DNA of 64,000 bases from Hyphomicrobium sp. (GCA_003987725.1 RXJH01000002.1:433274-497273), one strand, 5' to 3'; counted from the stretch's first letter, positions 27,437 to 36,943 are shown. Notes: generated from the letters alone by a model not told the origin. Numbers and translations are program-made.

Positions 27437-28021
27437 ATGAAAACATCGGAAGTCGACATTCTCATCGTACCCGGCTGGCAGGATTCCGGTCCCGATCACT
27501 GGCAAAGCCGCTGGGAACGCAATCTCCGGACCGCGCGCCGCGTCATCCAGCAGGACTGGGACAACCCCGAAGTCGAAGCCTGGGGCGACCGCATGGCGAA
27601 ATTCGCCGGCGGCGCCACGCAACCCGTCGTCGTCGTCGCCCATTCCGTTGGCGTCGCGGCAACGATTTTCGCAGCCGACAAGCTGAAGCGCAATCGCGTC
27701 ATCGGCGCGTTTCTTGTTGCGCCCGCGGATCTCGACCATGCCGATTTCTGGCCCGACACCGGCGGCAAGCGATGGCCGCCTGAGAAAGGCGCGCGCGGCT
27801 TCGAAACGATGCCGGAACGGCGCTTGCCGTTTCCGGCGCACGTCGTCGTCGCCAACAACGATCTCTATTGCAGCTACGCGCGCGCCGAGCATCTCGCGGG
27901 AAAATGGGGCGCAACGTTGAGCGATGCCGGCGAGAGCGGTCACATCAACATCGCGTCCGGCCACGGTCCATGGCCGGAGGGCCTGCTACAGTTCGGCCAG
28001 TTCTTGAAAAAGCTCGGCTGA
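27437..28021 (+). CDS. RBBP9/YdeN-family alpha/beta hydrolase
   Basis: 194 residues. The family hallmark start ILIVPGWQDSGPDHWQSRW, the nucleophile elbow AHSVG with S70, and a late SGHINIASGHG with the probable catalytic histidine are all present. The substrate of this small serine hydrolase family is generally unknown. A GC-rich hairpin follows 38 bp after the stop. Confidence 0.9.
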   Translation: MKTSEVDILIVPGWQDSGPDHWQSRWERNLRTARRVIQQDWDNPEVEAWGDRMAKFAGGATQPVVVVAHSVGVAATIFAADKLKRNRVIGAFLVAPADLDHADFWPDTGGKRWPPEKGARGFETMPERRLPFPAHVVVANNDLYCSYARAEHLAGKWGATLSDAGESGHINIASGHGPWPEGLLQFGQFLKKLG

Positions 28022-28058
28022 CCGACGCCGTCGCGCTGGCTTAGCACCGGATAACGAA

Positions 28059-28080
28059 ACGGGGCCCGCATGAGCCCCGT
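28059..28080 (+). terminator. Terminator-like hairpin after the hydrolase gene
   Basis: Seven-bp GC stem (28059-28065 with 28074-28080) and 8-base loop. There is no T tract directly after it, so termination efficiency is uncertain. Confidence 0.4.
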
Positions 28081-28104
28081 CCGTGAAAAATTTCTAGCGC
28101 TTCC

Positions 28105-28145
28105 GGCGTTTGCGGCCGGCTCCCCGCAGGGGAGTCGCAAACGCC
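28105..28145 (-). terminator. Long imperfect hairpin after the zeta-subunit gene
   Basis: Outer 10-bp perfect stem (28105-28114 with 28136-28145) and inner 6-bp stem (28120-28125 with 28129-28134). On the minus strand it begins 13 bp after the zeta stop; a T-rich stretch follows only after about 15 bases, so it may be a terminator or a transcript-end protector. Confidence 0.5.
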
Positions 28146-28157
28146 AACTAAAAACGC

Positions 28158-28484
28158 TCAGCTCTTCGCCGATTCGATATCGCGCACGGCCTTCGCCAGC
28201 GCTTCCGCCATGAAGCTGCGGATCTCGGTGTCGGAAACGGCGATGCCCTTCGCGTCGAGATCGCCCTTCACCTTTCGGATCACATCCTCATCGCCCTTTT
28301 CGAGGAGATCGGCCTTGCGCACGTCCTTCACGTAGGCGTCGAGCGCCTCTCCCGTAAGCCCGAGCTTCGCACCGGCCCATTCCGCAAGCGCCTTGTTGCG
28401 ACGCGCCTCGGCGCGGAAGCGCAGATCTTCGTCATGAGCGAACTTGCTCTCGTATCCCCGTTCGCGTTCATCGAAGGTCGTCAT
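28158..28484 (-). CDS. F1-ATPase inhibitor zeta subunit (DUF1476)
   Basis: 108 residues, the usual length of the alphaproteobacterial zeta subunit. The N-terminus MTTFDERERGYESKFAHD and the following helix with RRNKALAEWAGAKLGL are the conserved core; the N-terminal part is what inserts into F1 to block ATP hydrolysis in Paracoccus. It acts in the cytoplasm on ATP synthase. It is divergent from purC, a common neighbour in this group. Confidence 0.93.
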   Translation of the reverse strand: MTTFDERERGYESKFAHDEDLRFRAEARRNKALAEWAGAKLGLTGEALDAYVKDVRKADLLEKGDEDVIRKVKGDLDAKGIAVSDTEIRSFMAEALAKAVRDIESAKS

Positions 28485-28864
28485 GCGTCATCCTCCTCAC
28501 CCGGACTGCCCGCCGGTATGGACTTTTGGTTGTATGGACTGTATTTGCACGCTGTGCGCGTATTGCTGGGGCCCCACAAATGCATATCTCCGCGCACGGT
28601 TACCGCGTGGGCTAAGCTAAATCAACGGCTTGGCTACCGCTCACTATAAGAGGTGCTGCGGCTCATGGTCTACATTGTGTCGCCCCCCTCGTTCGGCTAG
28701 TGTCCGGCCAAGACATCCGAGCGCGAAAAGGTGCGCCGCTTCTTTCCCGACAAGAAGAAATCACGTTGGAGAATCAAGGCGTCAGCGTCCGTGTACGAAC
28801 TCGTGAAAAAGATCCGTGTATCGCAATGAGTGAGAGCAATCTGTTGATCCTCAGAGGTCCAGGA
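28485..28864. other. Divergent promoter region between zeta subunit and purC
   Basis: 380 bp. The purC frame is open upstream to 28700, but the extra 55 codons do not look like a PurC N-terminus. I see no riboswitch-like structure or clear operator. Confidence 0.5.
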
Positions 28865-29680
28865 ATGAACAAGCGTCGGCGAATTTATGAGGGCAAGGCA
28901 AAGGTCCTCTATGAGGGTCCTGAACCGGGCACCCTCATTCAACACTTTAAGGACGACGCAACCGCCTTCAACGCGAAGAAGCACGCGTTGATCGAGGGCA
29001 AGGGCGTTCTGAACAATCGCATCTCCGAGTACATATTTACGAAACTCGGCGAGATCAGCGTGCCGACACATTTCATCAAGCGTCTCAACATGCGCGAGCA
29101 GTTGATCCGCGAGGTCGAGATCGTGCCGCTCGAAGTCGTCGTGCGCAACGTTGCGGCAGGCTCGCTCTCGACGCGCCTCGGTCTTGAGGAAGGTTCGCAG
29201 CTGCCGCGCTCGATCATCGAGTTCTACTACAAGAAGGACGAGCTTAACGACCCGATGGTCTCGGAAGAGCACATCACAGCGTTCGGCTGGGCAACACCGC
29301 AAGAGATCGACGAGATCATGCAGCTCGCGCTGCGCATCAACGATTTCTTGGTCGGCCTCTTCCTCGGCATCGGCATCCGCCTCATCGACTTCAAGGTCGA
29401 GTTCGGCCGCCTGTACGACAACGATCAGGTCCGCCTCGTCCTCGCAGATGAGATCAGCCCCGACTGCTGCCGCCTGTGGGACATCCAGTCGGGCGATAAG
29501 CTCGACAAGGACCGCTTCCGGCGCGATCTCGGTGGCGTTCTCGAAGCCTACCAGGAAGTTGCCCGCCGCCTTGGCGTCCTGACGGAAACCCCGCGTCCGC
29601 GCGGTGCGGGTCCGGTGCTCGTCGCATCGAACACGCCGATCAACGGTCCGGTCACGCCCGTCAACGGCAAGCCGAACTAA
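28865..29680 (+). CDS. purC: SAICAR synthase
   Basis: 271 residues. PurC joins aspartate to CAIR using ATP. The N-terminus [18 protein letters not shown], the [11 protein letters not shown] motif and the [14 protein letters not shown] segment are conserved. The ATG at 28865 has AGAGG nine bases upstream. The last 30 residues are a proline/glycine-rich tail ([16 protein letters not shown]), a non-conserved extension. First gene of the purC-purS-purQ-purL series. Confidence 0.97.
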   Translation: MNKRRRIYEGKAKVLYEGPEPGTLIQHFKDDATAFNAKKHALIEGKGVLNNRISEYIFTKLGEISVPTHFIKRLNMREQLIREVEIVPLEVVVRNVAAGSLSTRLGLEEGSQLPRSIIEFYYKKDELNDPMVSEEHITAFGWATPQEIDEIMQLALRINDFLVGLFLGIGIRLIDFKVEFGRLYDNDQVRLVLADEISPDCCRLWDIQSGDKLDKDRFRRDLGGVLEAYQEVARRLGVLTETPRPRGAGPVLVASNTPINGPVTPVNGKPN

Positions 29681-29685
29681 TGGCT

Positions 29686-29808
29686 TCCCCTCTCCCCATG
29701 ACCCTGCACGTGTCATGGGGAGAGGGTTAGGGTGAGGGGCAGCGGCTGATTCCGCTCTGCTGCCGCCCCTCACCCCAGCCCTCTCCCCGCTTTGCGGGGC
29801 GAGGGAGC
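29686..29808. repeat. Intergenic palindromic repeat, family C, copy 1
   Basis: Three successive hairpins: a perfect 15-bp stem (29688-29702 with 29712-29726), a 9-bp stem (29732-29740 with 29765-29773) and a short stem over CCCTCTCCCCGCTTTGCGGG. It fills the whole purC-purS gap and forms the purS leader. Related blocks occur at 30522-30636 and 61293-61400. Confidence 0.8.
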
Positions 29809-29819
29809 AAAGGACTCCC

Positions 29820-30059
29820 ATGAAAGCCCATATCAAAATCACATTGAAGAACGGCGTGCTCGATCCCCAGGGCAAAGCCATCGAAGGCGCCATCAAGGGG
29901 CTCGGCATCACGGGCGTCGGCGACGTCCGTCAGGGCAAGTACATCGAGGTCGATCTTTCCGAGAGCGACCCGGCGAAGGCGAAAGCCATCGTCGAGCAGA
30001 TGTGCAAGGACCTGCTCGCCAATACCGTCATCGAGAATTACAGCTACGAAATCGGTTGA
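29820..30059 (+). CDS. purS: FGAM synthase subunit PurS
   Basis: 79 residues, the small subunit that bridges PurL and PurQ in the three-part phosphoribosylformylglycinamidine synthase. Typical content: ITLKNGVLDPQGKAIEGAIK, GVGDVRQGKYIEVDL and the final NTVIENYSYEIG. Its presence agrees with the short PurL form encoded downstream. Preceded by GGAGCAAAGG. Confidence 0.96.
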   Translation: MKAHIKITLKNGVLDPQGKAIEGAIKGLGITGVGDVRQGKYIEVDLSESDPAKAKAIVEQMCKDLLANTVIENYSYEIG

Positions 30060-30062
30060 GCC

Positions 30063-30509
30063 ATGGGGCCAAGGGTGCGGATGACGCTTGCCATGGCCGC
30101 CCTCGCGCCATGTCAGGCGTTCGCTCAACCCTCGCCGCCTCCGCCCGATCTCGATTGCAGCATAGGGTTCGAGGCACTCCGCAACTGGGCGGCATGGCTT
30201 CCCGGCGCCGAGCGGGGAAGCGCAGGCAACCACGACGTCGTGACCGTCACGCAACCCGACGTCTGGCGCGTTGAAATCACCTTCACCGGACCCGGCCAGA
30301 ACGCCCACCCCGCAGTCGTCCTGCGCAAGTTCGTGAAGCAGGTGACGGGCGTTTGGACGGCGCAGAGCAAGTCCTGCGGCTTTGGCGATCAGCTGCAGTT
30401 CTCGGAGCTCGTCGCCGAAACGAAGGCCGAAGACAGCAGATTGACCAACATGTCCCGTGCCGAAGTCGAAGAGCAAAAGAAAAAGCTCTCCCCGCTCGGC
30501 ACTCCGTGA
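30063..30509 (+). CDS. Secreted hypothetical protein inserted between purS and purQ
   Basis: 148 residues starting 3 bp after the purS stop. A signal peptide (MTLAMAALAPCQAFA, after a few leading residues) is followed by a Pro-rich start and a compact domain with cysteines in LDCSIGFE and SKSCGFGD. The C-terminus is Lys/Glu-rich. Unknown family. Its position suggests co-transcription with purS, but the product would be periplasmic, so a role in purine synthesis is unlikely. Confidence 0.7.
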   Translation: MGPRVRMTLAMAALAPCQAFAQPSPPPPDLDCSIGFEALRNWAAWLPGAERGSAGNHDVVTVTQPDVWRVEITFTGPGQNAHPAVVLRKFVKQVTGVWTAQSKSCGFGDQLQFSELVAETKAEDSRLTNMSRAEVEEQKKKLSPLGTP

Positions 30510-30521
30510 ATACAGAACACG

Positions 30522-30636
30522 TTACCCTCCCCCTTGCGGGAAGGGTGGCGCGCAGCGCCGGGTGGGGGACCGCGCGTTCAAACAGTGGAATTCACCCCCA
30601 CCCCTAACCCCTCCCCGCAAGGGGCAGGGGAAAGTG
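30522..30636. repeat. Intergenic palindromic repeat, family C, copy 2
   Basis: C-rich and G-rich blocks beginning ACCCTCCCCCTTGCGGGAAG and ending CTCCCCGCAAGGGGCAGGGG, with an internal GGCGCGCAGCGCC palindrome. Lies between the secreted protein gene and purQ. Confidence 0.8.
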
Positions 30637-30734
30637 AGGCACCCCGGCAAGTAGACTTGCGGCCGGAGTCGCATTACCTGACAGCTGTCAATTATGGACA
30701 CGCCGCTCGAGGCGGCTAACCGAGGCTATCGAGG

Positions 30735-31439
30735 ATGCTCCGCGCTTCCGTCATCGTTTTTCCAGGATCAAACTGCGATCGCGACGTCCAGACCGCAATC
30801 GAGCGCGTGACCGGCTTCGCACCGAAGATGGTCTGGCACGGCGACGCCAGCGTCCCCTCGTCCGACGTCATCGTGCTGCCGGGCGGGTTCTCGTACGGCG
30901 ACTATCTCCGCTGCGGTGCCATGGCCGCGCATTCGCCGATCATGAAGGACGTCGTCACCAAGGCGAAAGCCGGAACGCCCGTCATCGGCATTTGCAACGG
31001 CTTCCAGATCCTCTGCGAGTCGGGACTGCTTCCCGGCGCGCTGCTCCGCAACGCATCGCTCCACTTCATCTGCCGCGACGTCTTCCTGAAGGTCGAGAAC
31101 GATCAGACGTTCTTCACGAAGTGCTATCGCGAAGGCGAGGTGGTGAAGGTTCCGATCGCCCATGGCGAAGGCAACTACTTCGCCGACAGCGAAACGCTGG
31201 ATCGTCTTGAAGGCGAAGGCCGCATCGCCTTCCGCTATTCCAACGAGGCTGGCGAAACCACGGCCGAGAGCTGCCCGAATGGCGCCCAACGCAACATCGC
31301 GGGCATCGTCAACGAAACGGGCCGCGTCCTCGGTATGATGCCCCACCCCGAACGCCTCTACGAAAAGGCCCTCGGCGGCACCGACGGCCGGCGCGTCTTC
31401 GAAAGCATGCTGCTGTCGACGCTCGAAGCGGTCGCCTGA
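30735..31439 (+). CDS. purQ: FGAM synthase glutaminase subunit
   Basis: 234 residues, the class I glutamine amidotransferase that supplies ammonia to PurL. The catalytic cysteine is C87 in GICNGFQIL; the His-x-Glu partner is in [10 protein letters not shown] near the C-terminus. [12 protein letters not shown] at the N-terminus is family-typical. Start ATG at 30735. Confidence 0.97.
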   Translation: MLRASVIVFPGSNCDRDVQTAIERVTGFAPKMVWHGDASVPSSDVIVLPGGFSYGDYLRCGAMAAHSPIMKDVVTKAKAGTPVIGICNGFQILCESGLLPGALLRNASLHFICRDVFLKVENDQTFFTKCYREGEVVKVPIAHGEGNYFADSETLDRLEGEGRIAFRYSNEAGETTAESCPNGAQRNIAGIVNETGRVLGMMPHPERLYEKALGGTDGRRVFESMLLSTLEAVA

Positions 31440-31466
31440 CGTAACGCCGTCTCCGGCGTCACGCTC

Positions 31467-31595
31467 CGTCATCCCGGCGAAGGCCGGGATCCAGACAAAG
31501 TGCAGCGCATTCGCGCTTATGGTTCGCGCGGAGCGAACTGCGTCTACCGTATTCTTTTGACGCTTGACTGGGTGCCGACCTTCGTCGGCATGACG
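31467..31595. repeat. Intergenic palindromic repeat, family A, copy 2
   Basis: Begins CGTCATCCCGGCGAAGGCCG and ends GCCGACCTTCGTCGGCATGA. The centre, with GCGCGGAGCGAACTGCG, is similar to copy 1. It lies in the 426-bp gap after purQ; the rest of that gap (31596-31865) contains GC-rich dyads but no gene that I can support. Confidence 0.85.
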
Positions 31596-31865
31596 GAATT
31601 GGTGGCTCTATCACGGTTCCGCGTCGCCCGCCGCGGGAGGCTCGATCTCCCAACTGCACGTGCATCCGGTCTTCCTTTGTGATCATTTCGTGGCATTTGC
31701 GGCCGCCCTCTTGGAGCGCACCGCGGCCATTCCTACGTCTTTTAGGATTGCGGGGCCGGGCCCCTCTGGCAGCGCCATAACGGTGCTGCGATGTCGGACC
31801 GCATCGGGTGTGCCCGGTGCTGCGTCTTTGCCCCGGGCAGACCTCCCTATTCCGGAGGAATATTC

Positions 31866-32102
31866 ATGTCCCGACGTTTCATCACGCTTCTCGAACGCGT
31901 CACGCGTATTCGCGAATGGATCGACCGCGAGCAGCGCTCGAGCGCGCCGAGCCCGGTCCGGCTCATCCGCATGCAGCAGCTCTATCTCCGCCTTTCCGAA
32001 AATCTTCGCGGGATGACCCGCCAGCGCCTCATCCGCATGGCCTCCGCGCCCCGGTTCCGCTCAGAGGGATCGTTCTACGCCGCGCAACCGGCGCGCTGGT
32101 GA
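31866..32102 (+). CDS. Small basic helical protein, unknown function
   Basis: 78 residues from the ATG at 31866, with an excellent AGGA six bases upstream. Arg-rich and helical (ERVTRIREWIDREQRSS, LIRMQQLYLRLSENLRGM), no signal peptide. Net positive charge would allow nucleic acid or membrane binding, but no family is recognised. Ends 19 bp before a strong terminator. Confidence 0.65.
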   Translation: MSRRFITLLERVTRIREWIDREQRSSAPSPVRLIRMQQLYLRLSENLRGMTRQRLIRMASAPRFRSEGSFYAAQPARW

Positions 32103-32121
32103 TCTCCATCGAGCAAGCAAC

Positions 32122-32147
32122 AAAAAAGGGGCCTAAAGGCCCCTTTT
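32122..32147. terminator. Bidirectional intrinsic terminator
   Basis: Perfect 10-bp stem (32124-32133 with 32138-32147), loop TAAA, with an A run on one side and T run on the other, so it can stop transcription both of the plus-strand small gene and of the minus-strand peptide gene. Confidence 0.9.
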
Positions 32148-32168
32148 CCATGCAGTCGAACGATCCGC

Positions 32169-32258
32169 TTAGCGGACGTTCCCGCGCCGCTGATTTTTGC
32201 GAGGAGCTGCATACGCAGAACTCATCGAGCTAAATACAGCGAACACGAAGGCCTTCAT
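32169..32258 (-). CDS. Possible 29-residue secreted basic peptide
   Basis: A frame too short for routine gene finding: ATG at 32258 preceded by AGGTGA four bases upstream, stop TAA at 32169. The product begins MKAFVFAVFSSMSSAYA, a compact signal peptide with a good A-Y-A cleavage site, leaving a 12-residue mature peptide rich in Arg and Lys (APRKNQRRGNVR). A terminator follows 21 bp later on the same strand. The combination of start signal, signal peptide and terminator is suggestive but could be chance. Confidence 0.4.
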   Translation of the reverse strand: MKAFVFAVFSSMSSAYAAPRKNQRRGNVR

Positions 32259-32470
32259 AACATCACCTGTTTTGAGCTAACCGGCCGGGCTCAATCCCAC
32301 ATAGGGTCCCTGGCCGGATCCCGGGATAAGCCCCCGGGCCGCTTCTTCTACAGTGTAGATATGTGATCCGCGGGAGGTCCGCCAGAGGCAAAAAGGCATG
32401 TCTCTTATGCGCACTGCACAATCGGCGAGCCAAGGCAGAAAAATGAAACAATCCCAATAACATAGAAAAA

Positions 32471-32501
32471 CAAAAAAGGGCGGGAGTTGTAGCTCCCGCC
32501 C
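32471..32501 (-). terminator. Intrinsic terminator of the secreted protein gene at 32558
   Basis: Perfect 9-bp stem (32478-32486 with 32493-32501) followed on the minus strand by six T residues. Confidence 0.9.
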
Positions 32502-32557
32502 CATCCCAAACGACTTGCAAGCGTGGACTTGGAAGCGCGTTGAGAAATAAACCGCCG

Positions 32558-32947
32558 TTATTTCGCAACTGCGTTATACGCGACCCGCTGGATAGGTTGT
32601 ATGATCATTGTTGACGCGCCCTTTGCGCATGCGAACGAAAGCGATCCCTCCAGAGCATCGACGTTGGCCGACGTGCCTTCACGCACTGTGAGCTTGATGC
32701 GCACCGGCTCCGATGCCGCCTTCTCGGCCTCGGTATAGGAATCCGCCAACATGAGCGTCAGATTGCAGGCGTTATCGGTGTTGGTGTAGTAGCCAATCGC
32801 CCGCTTCGGTCCGACCGCCAAGGTGATGCCCTTGAGCGGAGCAACCTGATGGACCGCCGCTTCATCAGCTGACGAAACGCGCGCACCGGGAAGCACAGCC
32901 AAGCTCGAAAGAAGCACAACGCCTGAGAGTTTTGCGAAACGTGTCAT
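32558..32947 (-). CDS. Secreted hypothetical protein
   Basis: 129 residues from the ATG at 32947, with GGAG nine bases upstream. A signal peptide ends near VSSA-DE (about residue 27). The mature domain is beta-rich with cysteines in DNACNLTLML and LSFACAKG, which could form a disulfide. Family not recognised. Monocistronic, with its own terminator. Confidence 0.7.
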   Translation of the reverse strand: MTRFAKLSGVVLLSSLAVLPGARVSSADEAAVHQVAPLKGITLAVGPKRAIGYYTNTDNACNLTLMLADSYTEAEKAASEPVRIKLTVREGTSANVDALEGSLSFACAKGASTMIIQPIQRVAYNAVAK

Positions 32948-33259
32948 GACAGGATCTCCACTGTCTAAGCAGGCGAGTTCAAATCCGCGCACAATTGTCT
33001 GGACGTGACGTCGTCGCTGGATGCTGAGATAAGCTCCTGACCCGGCGAAGAAAATCTCTACTTGTGCAACGCCGAACTGCGAGTTTTGCAGCGCGAAACG
33101 GTCACAGTCCGAACGGGTAGGACGGAAAGCGCCACATCCAAAGCGCGTAAAGAAATTTTCAAATTCGGAATTTTCGGGTCGCCGTTTTCCGCCCTCCGTC
33201 CGTTATTCGGACGATCGTCTCCGCTCCTGCTTCCCGGCAATGTCCTGAAAGGAAGGCCT
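32948..33259. other. Divergent intergenic region
   Basis: 312 bp between the secreted protein gene and the first DUF305 gene. An open frame covers part of it but has no start signal or protein-like composition. No operator recognised. Confidence 0.45.
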
Positions 33260-33637
33260 ATGAAACGCATCGCCGCACTGGCTTGCCTCGGCTTCGTTTC
33301 CATCACGTCCGCATTCGCCGGAGACATGGAAATGAAGGGCATGGATGCCAGGCAGGTGGAAGCACCCAAAACACCTGAAGGGTCAGACTCGTCGAAGGCC
33401 TTTGAAGTCGCGAACCAGAAGATGCACGCAGCCATGTCGATCCCCTACACGGGCGATGCCGACGTCGATTTCGTCAACGGCATGGTCGCCCATCACCAGG
33501 GCGCCATCGACATGGCGAAGGTGGAATTGCAGTACGGCAAAGACCCCGAAATGCGGAAACTGGCCGAAGACATCATCAAGGCGCAGGAACCCGAGATCAC
33601 GGCCATGAATGCCTGGCTCGCGAAGCATAAAAAATGA
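33260..33637 (+). CDS. DUF305 family secreted protein
   Basis: 125 residues from the ATG at 33260 with GGAAGG upstream. Signal peptide ending at AFA-GD (about residue 20), a Met-rich stretch (DMEMKGMDA) and the DUF305 core with the HHQGAIDMA motif (H78, H79) and late MRKLAEDIIKAQEPEI. DUF305 proteins are periplasmic, and several bind copper or other metals through these His and Met residues. Followed by a divergent tandem copy. Confidence 0.88.
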   Translation: MKRIAALACLGFVSITSAFAGDMEMKGMDARQVEAPKTPEGSDSSKAFEVANQKMHAAMSIPYTGDADVDFVNGMVAHHQGAIDMAKVELQYGKDPEMRKLAEDIIKAQEPEITAMNAWLAKHKK

Positions 33638-33785
33638 GGGCCTCGCACCGCCACCGGGCGCGGTCCCGCCGCATCGAATGCGCGAAAAATTCCGATCAAA
33701 TGCGAGGCGCCAGATTTCGAGATCCCCAACGCCTATCGCTTAGCAATGGAAGCTTCCGGCGCCCTTTTGCTCGAAAGGAAGGCTC

Positions 33786-34166
33786 ATGAAAAACTTCACG
33801 GCTCTGACGTGCCTGGGCCTCGAATCTGTTCCGGCCGCTGAAAAGGGCAAAAGGAACAAGACCTCCGACCGGGCAACCGGCGCCAGTAGGGCTCCTGCCG
33901 CCAGCGCGCTCGCAACCGCCATCTACAAAATGGACGAGGCCATGCACGCGCTGACCTATACGGGCAATCCCGATGTCGACTTCGTCACCAAAATGATTCC
34001 CCACCACCAGGGCGCCGTCGACATGGCCAGGGCCGAGCTCGAATTCGGCACGGATCCCAAGATCCGAAAGCTGGCCCAGAGCATCATCAAGTCCCAGGAC
34101 AGGCAGATCGCCGAAATACGGGGCTGGCTCGCGAGGTACAGGAAGGCCGCCGCGCCCATGAATTGA
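33786..34166 (+). CDS. DUF305 family protein, tandem paralogue with eroded signal peptide
   Basis: 126 residues. The core (PHHQGAVDMARAELEFG, H73 and H74; IRKLAQSIIKSQDRQI) matches the previous gene, and even the GGAAGG leader is duplicated. The N-terminus aligns with the neighbour's signal peptide (MKNFTALTCLGL) but its hydrophobic core is interrupted by a Glu at residue 13 and then becomes very charged. Export by the Sec route therefore seems lost. The Met-rich patch is also gone. The reading frame is intact. Confidence 0.8.
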   Translation: MKNFTALTCLGLESVPAAEKGKRNKTSDRATGASRAPAASALATAIYKMDEAMHALTYTGNPDVDFVTKMIPHHQGAVDMARAELEFGTDPKIRKLAQSIIKSQDRQIAEIRGWLARYRKAAAPMN

Positions 34167-34379
34167 GGCCAATAGGCCCTCTTATCCTTGGATTTTGGCC
34201 CTGAATGGCCAAATAAAACAACTTGCCGCTGAGACGGCTGGGCAGCCGCCTCATATCTCCGTAAACGGGCATCAGCGTTATCGCGACGTTTGGCCGTTGG
34301 GCCCGTCCGAGCACAAAGGCGACAAACCGTTCCCGAGCCCATATAAGCGGACGCAATCCGAGCGCCCGACGAGATCCTT

Positions 34380-36608
34380 ATGACCGATACGACGACACGA
34401 AAGATCACGCCCGAGATCGTTGCCGAGCATGGCCTGAAGCCCGAAGAGTACGAGCGCCTGCTCGAAATCCTGGGCCGGGAGCCGCTGATCTGCGAGCTGG
34501 GCATCTTCTCCGTCATGTGGAGCGAGCACTGCTCGTATAAATCCTCACGCGTCTGGCTGAAGACGCTGCCAACCTCCGGCCCGAAAGTGATCCAGGGTCC
34601 TGGCGAAAATGCCGGCGTCGTCGATCTCGGAGACGGGGACGCCGTCGTCTTCAAGATGGAAAGCCATAACCACCCCTCGTACATCGAGCCCTTCCAGGGG
34701 GCCGCGACCGGCGTCGGCGGCATCATGCGCGACGTCTTCACGATGGGTGCGCGGCCGGTAGCCAACATGAACGCGCTGCGCTTCGGCGCGCCGGACCATC
34801 CGAAAACGCGCCACCTCGTCGGCGGCGTCGTCGCCGGCATCGCCCACTACGGCAACTGCACGGGCGTCCCGACCATCGGCGGCGAAACCAACTTCGACGA
34901 AGGCTACAACAACAACATCCTCGTCAACGCCATGTGCGTCGGCCTCGCGAAGACCGACAAGATCTTCTATTCCGCCGCCAAGGGCGTTGGCCTGCCGGTC
35001 GTCTATGTCGGCTCGAAAACGGGTCGCGACGGCATCCACGGCGCCACGATGGCCTCCGCCGAGTTCGACGAGAAGAGCGATGAGAAACGCCCGACCGTCC
35101 AGGTCGGCGACCCCTTCACCGAAAAGCTTCTGATCGAAGCCTGCCTTGAACTCATGGCGACCGATTCCATCATCGCCATTCAGGACATGGGCGCCGCCGG
35201 TCTCACGTCATCGACGTCGGAGATGGCGGACAAAGGCGGCGTCGGCATCGAACTCGATCTCGACCTCGTGCCCCAGCGTGAAACCGGCATGACCGCTTAC
35301 GAGATGATGCTCTCGGAAAGCCAAGAGCGCATGCTGATGATCCTGAAGCCGGAACGGCGCGAAGAGGCGCAAGCCATCTTCACCAAATGGGGTCTCGACT
35401 TCGCCGTCATCGGCCAGACGACCGATACCCAGCGCATGGTCATCAAGCACAAGGGCAAGATCGAAGCCGATCTTCCCGTGCCCGTGCTCGCGAACTCAGC
35501 GCCGATGTACAAGCGTCCGTACATTGAGCCGAAAAAGCCCTCGCAAATTCTGCCCGAATGGGTGCCCGCGCCGAACTCGCTCCTCGGCACGCTGAAGGAC
35601 TTGATGGGCGGCCCTGCTCTCGCCTCCCGCCGCTGGATCTGGGAACAGTACGACCACATGGTCATGGGTGACACCGTCGGCCGTCCGGGCGGCGATGCCG
35701 GCGTCGTTCGCGTACACGGCACGCAGAAGGGCATCGCCGTCGCATGCGACGTGACACCCCGCTACGTCGCCGCCGATCCTGAGGAAGGCACGAAGCAGGC
35801 TGTCGTCGAAACCTGGCGCAACCTGACGGCCGTCGGCGCCGATCCCCTCGCGATCACCGACAACATGAACTTCGCCAATCCAGAGCGGCCCGAGATTATG
35901 GGCCAGTTCGTGGCGAGCGTGCGCGGCATGGGCGAAGCCTGCACCGCACTCGACTATCCCGTCGTCTCGGGGAACGTCTCGCTCTACAACGAAACGAACG
36001 GCGTCGGCATTCCGCCCACCCCGGCGATCGGCGGCGTCGGCCTCGTGCCGGACTGGACGAAGATCGCCGACATTCGCCTGAAGAGCGAAGGCAACATGCT
36101 GATCGTGATCGGCCGCGAGGAAGGTCACCTCGGACAATCGCTCTACCAGCGCCACGCGACCGGCAAATTCGAAGGCGCGCCCCCGCCCGTCGATCTTCAA
36201 GATGAAATCAAGGCCGGACGCCTGATCCGCACACTGATCCGCGAAGGCCGCGCGCTGGCCGTGCACGATTGCTCGGACGGCGGCCTTCTCGTCGCCATCG
36301 CCGAGATGGCGCTCGCAGGCGGCGCGAACGGCGTCGGCGTCGAGCTCTACCCTTACGAAGGCAAGCTGCCCGCACACGCCATCTGGTTCGGCGAGGACCA
36401 GGGCCGCTACGTCGTCGAGGTGACGCCGCAGAAGGCGGAGGAAGTCCTGGAGCGCGCCCGCCTGCTCGAACTCCCTGCACGCATCGTCGGCCGCGTCGGC
36501 GGCCACGCCATTGCCCTCAAGGGCGAGAACGCGCTGCCGCTGTCCGAGCTTCGCGCCGCGCACGAAGGCTACATGCCGAAGCTGATGCAGGGAGAACTTG
36601 GCGCATAA
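34380..36608 (+). CDS. purL: FGAM synthase catalytic subunit
   Basis: 742 residues, the small PurL type that needs PurS and PurQ. It uses ATP and ammonia to turn FGAR into FGAM. Conserved parts include [48 protein letters not shown] and the second-half [15 protein letters not shown]. It is separated from purQ by 2.9 kb of small genes and repeats. Ribosome binding site is weak (GAGATCCTT). Confidence 0.97.
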   Translation: MTDTTTRKITPEIVAEHGLKPEEYERLLEILGREPLICELGIFSVMWSEHCSYKSSRVWLKTLPTSGPKVIQGPGENAGVVDLGDGDAVVFKMESHNHPSYIEPFQGAATGVGGIMRDVFTMGARPVANMNALRFGAPDHPKTRHLVGGVVAGIAHYGNCTGVPTIGGETNFDEGYNNNILVNAMCVGLAKTDKIFYSAAKGVGLPVVYVGSKTGRDGIHGATMASAEFDEKSDEKRPTVQVGDPFTEKLLIEACLELMATDSIIAIQDMGAAGLTSSTSEMADKGGVGIELDLDLVPQRETGMTAYEMMLSESQERMLMILKPERREEAQAIFTKWGLDFAVIGQTTDTQRMVIKHKGKIEADLPVPVLANSAPMYKRPYIEPKKPSQILPEWVPAPNSLLGTLKDLMGGPALASRRWIWEQYDHMVMGDTVGRPGGDAGVVRVHGTQKGIAVACDVTPRYVAADPEEGTKQAVVETWRNLTAVGADPLAITDNMNFANPERPEIMGQFVASVRGMGEACTALDYPVVSGNVSLYNETNGVGIPPTPAIGGVGLVPDWTKIADIRLKSEGNMLIVIGREEGHLGQSLYQRHATGKFEGAPPPVDLQDEIKAGRLIRTLIREGRALAVHDCSDGGLLVAIAEMALAGGANGVGVELYPYEGKLPAHAIWFGEDQGRYVVEVTPQKAEEVLERARLLELPARIVGRVGGHAIALKGENALPLSELRAAHEGYMPKLMQGELGA

Positions 36609-36715
36609 CGGCGTTTAGACAGGCTGGCCATTTACCAGGCGCCTGGGTGTTCTTTGCGAGCATGTGATGCGGTGGTAAGCATTCCCGGCACTCACAGCGA
36701 AAAAGGCGGTTTTCA

Positions 36716-36943
36716 ATGGCGAGCGAGAGCAATCCGCAATCCGCACAGGAATTGAGCGAGATCAAAGGGGCGCTCGACGTCCTTTTCACCTTGCGCGAGG
36801 AATTCGCGACCTGGGTCGAGGAAGCGCAGAACGAGGATCGCAAGGAAGAACTCGACAACGTCTACCAGCACGTCCTGGCGATGGAGGCGGAATATCACCG
36901 CCGGCTCGAGGCAGCCCTGAATAAAGCCAAGCCGACCGTTTAG
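36716..36943 (+). CDS. Small helical hypothetical protein
   Basis: 75 residues, acidic and almost wholly helical with heptad-like spacing (EIKGALDVLFTLREEFATW, DNVYQHVLAMEAEYHRRLE), suggesting a coiled coil or helical hairpin. No signal peptide. Family not recognised. It follows purL by 107 bp and could be in its transcript. Confidence 0.6.
   Translation: MASESNPQSAQELSEIKGALDVLFTLREEFATWVEEAQNEDRKEELDNVYQHVLAMEAEYHRRLEAALNKAKPTV

Larger units (their letters stand above)
32103..32557. other. Gap with two terminators and one tiny gene
   Basis: 455 bp. It contains the bidirectional terminator at 32122-32147, a likely peptide gene at 32169-32258 and a minus-strand terminator at 32471-32501. 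The segment 32259-32470 holds short GC dyads but no supported gene. Confidence 0.6.

Noticed and set aside
28700-28864. 55-codon upstream extension of purC
   Set aside because: The conserved PurC start is [10 protein letters not shown] at 28865 with its own ribosome binding site.
32263-32568. 101-residue minus-strand frame
   Set aside because: Runs across a terminator and ends of two genes, with no start signal or family resemblance.
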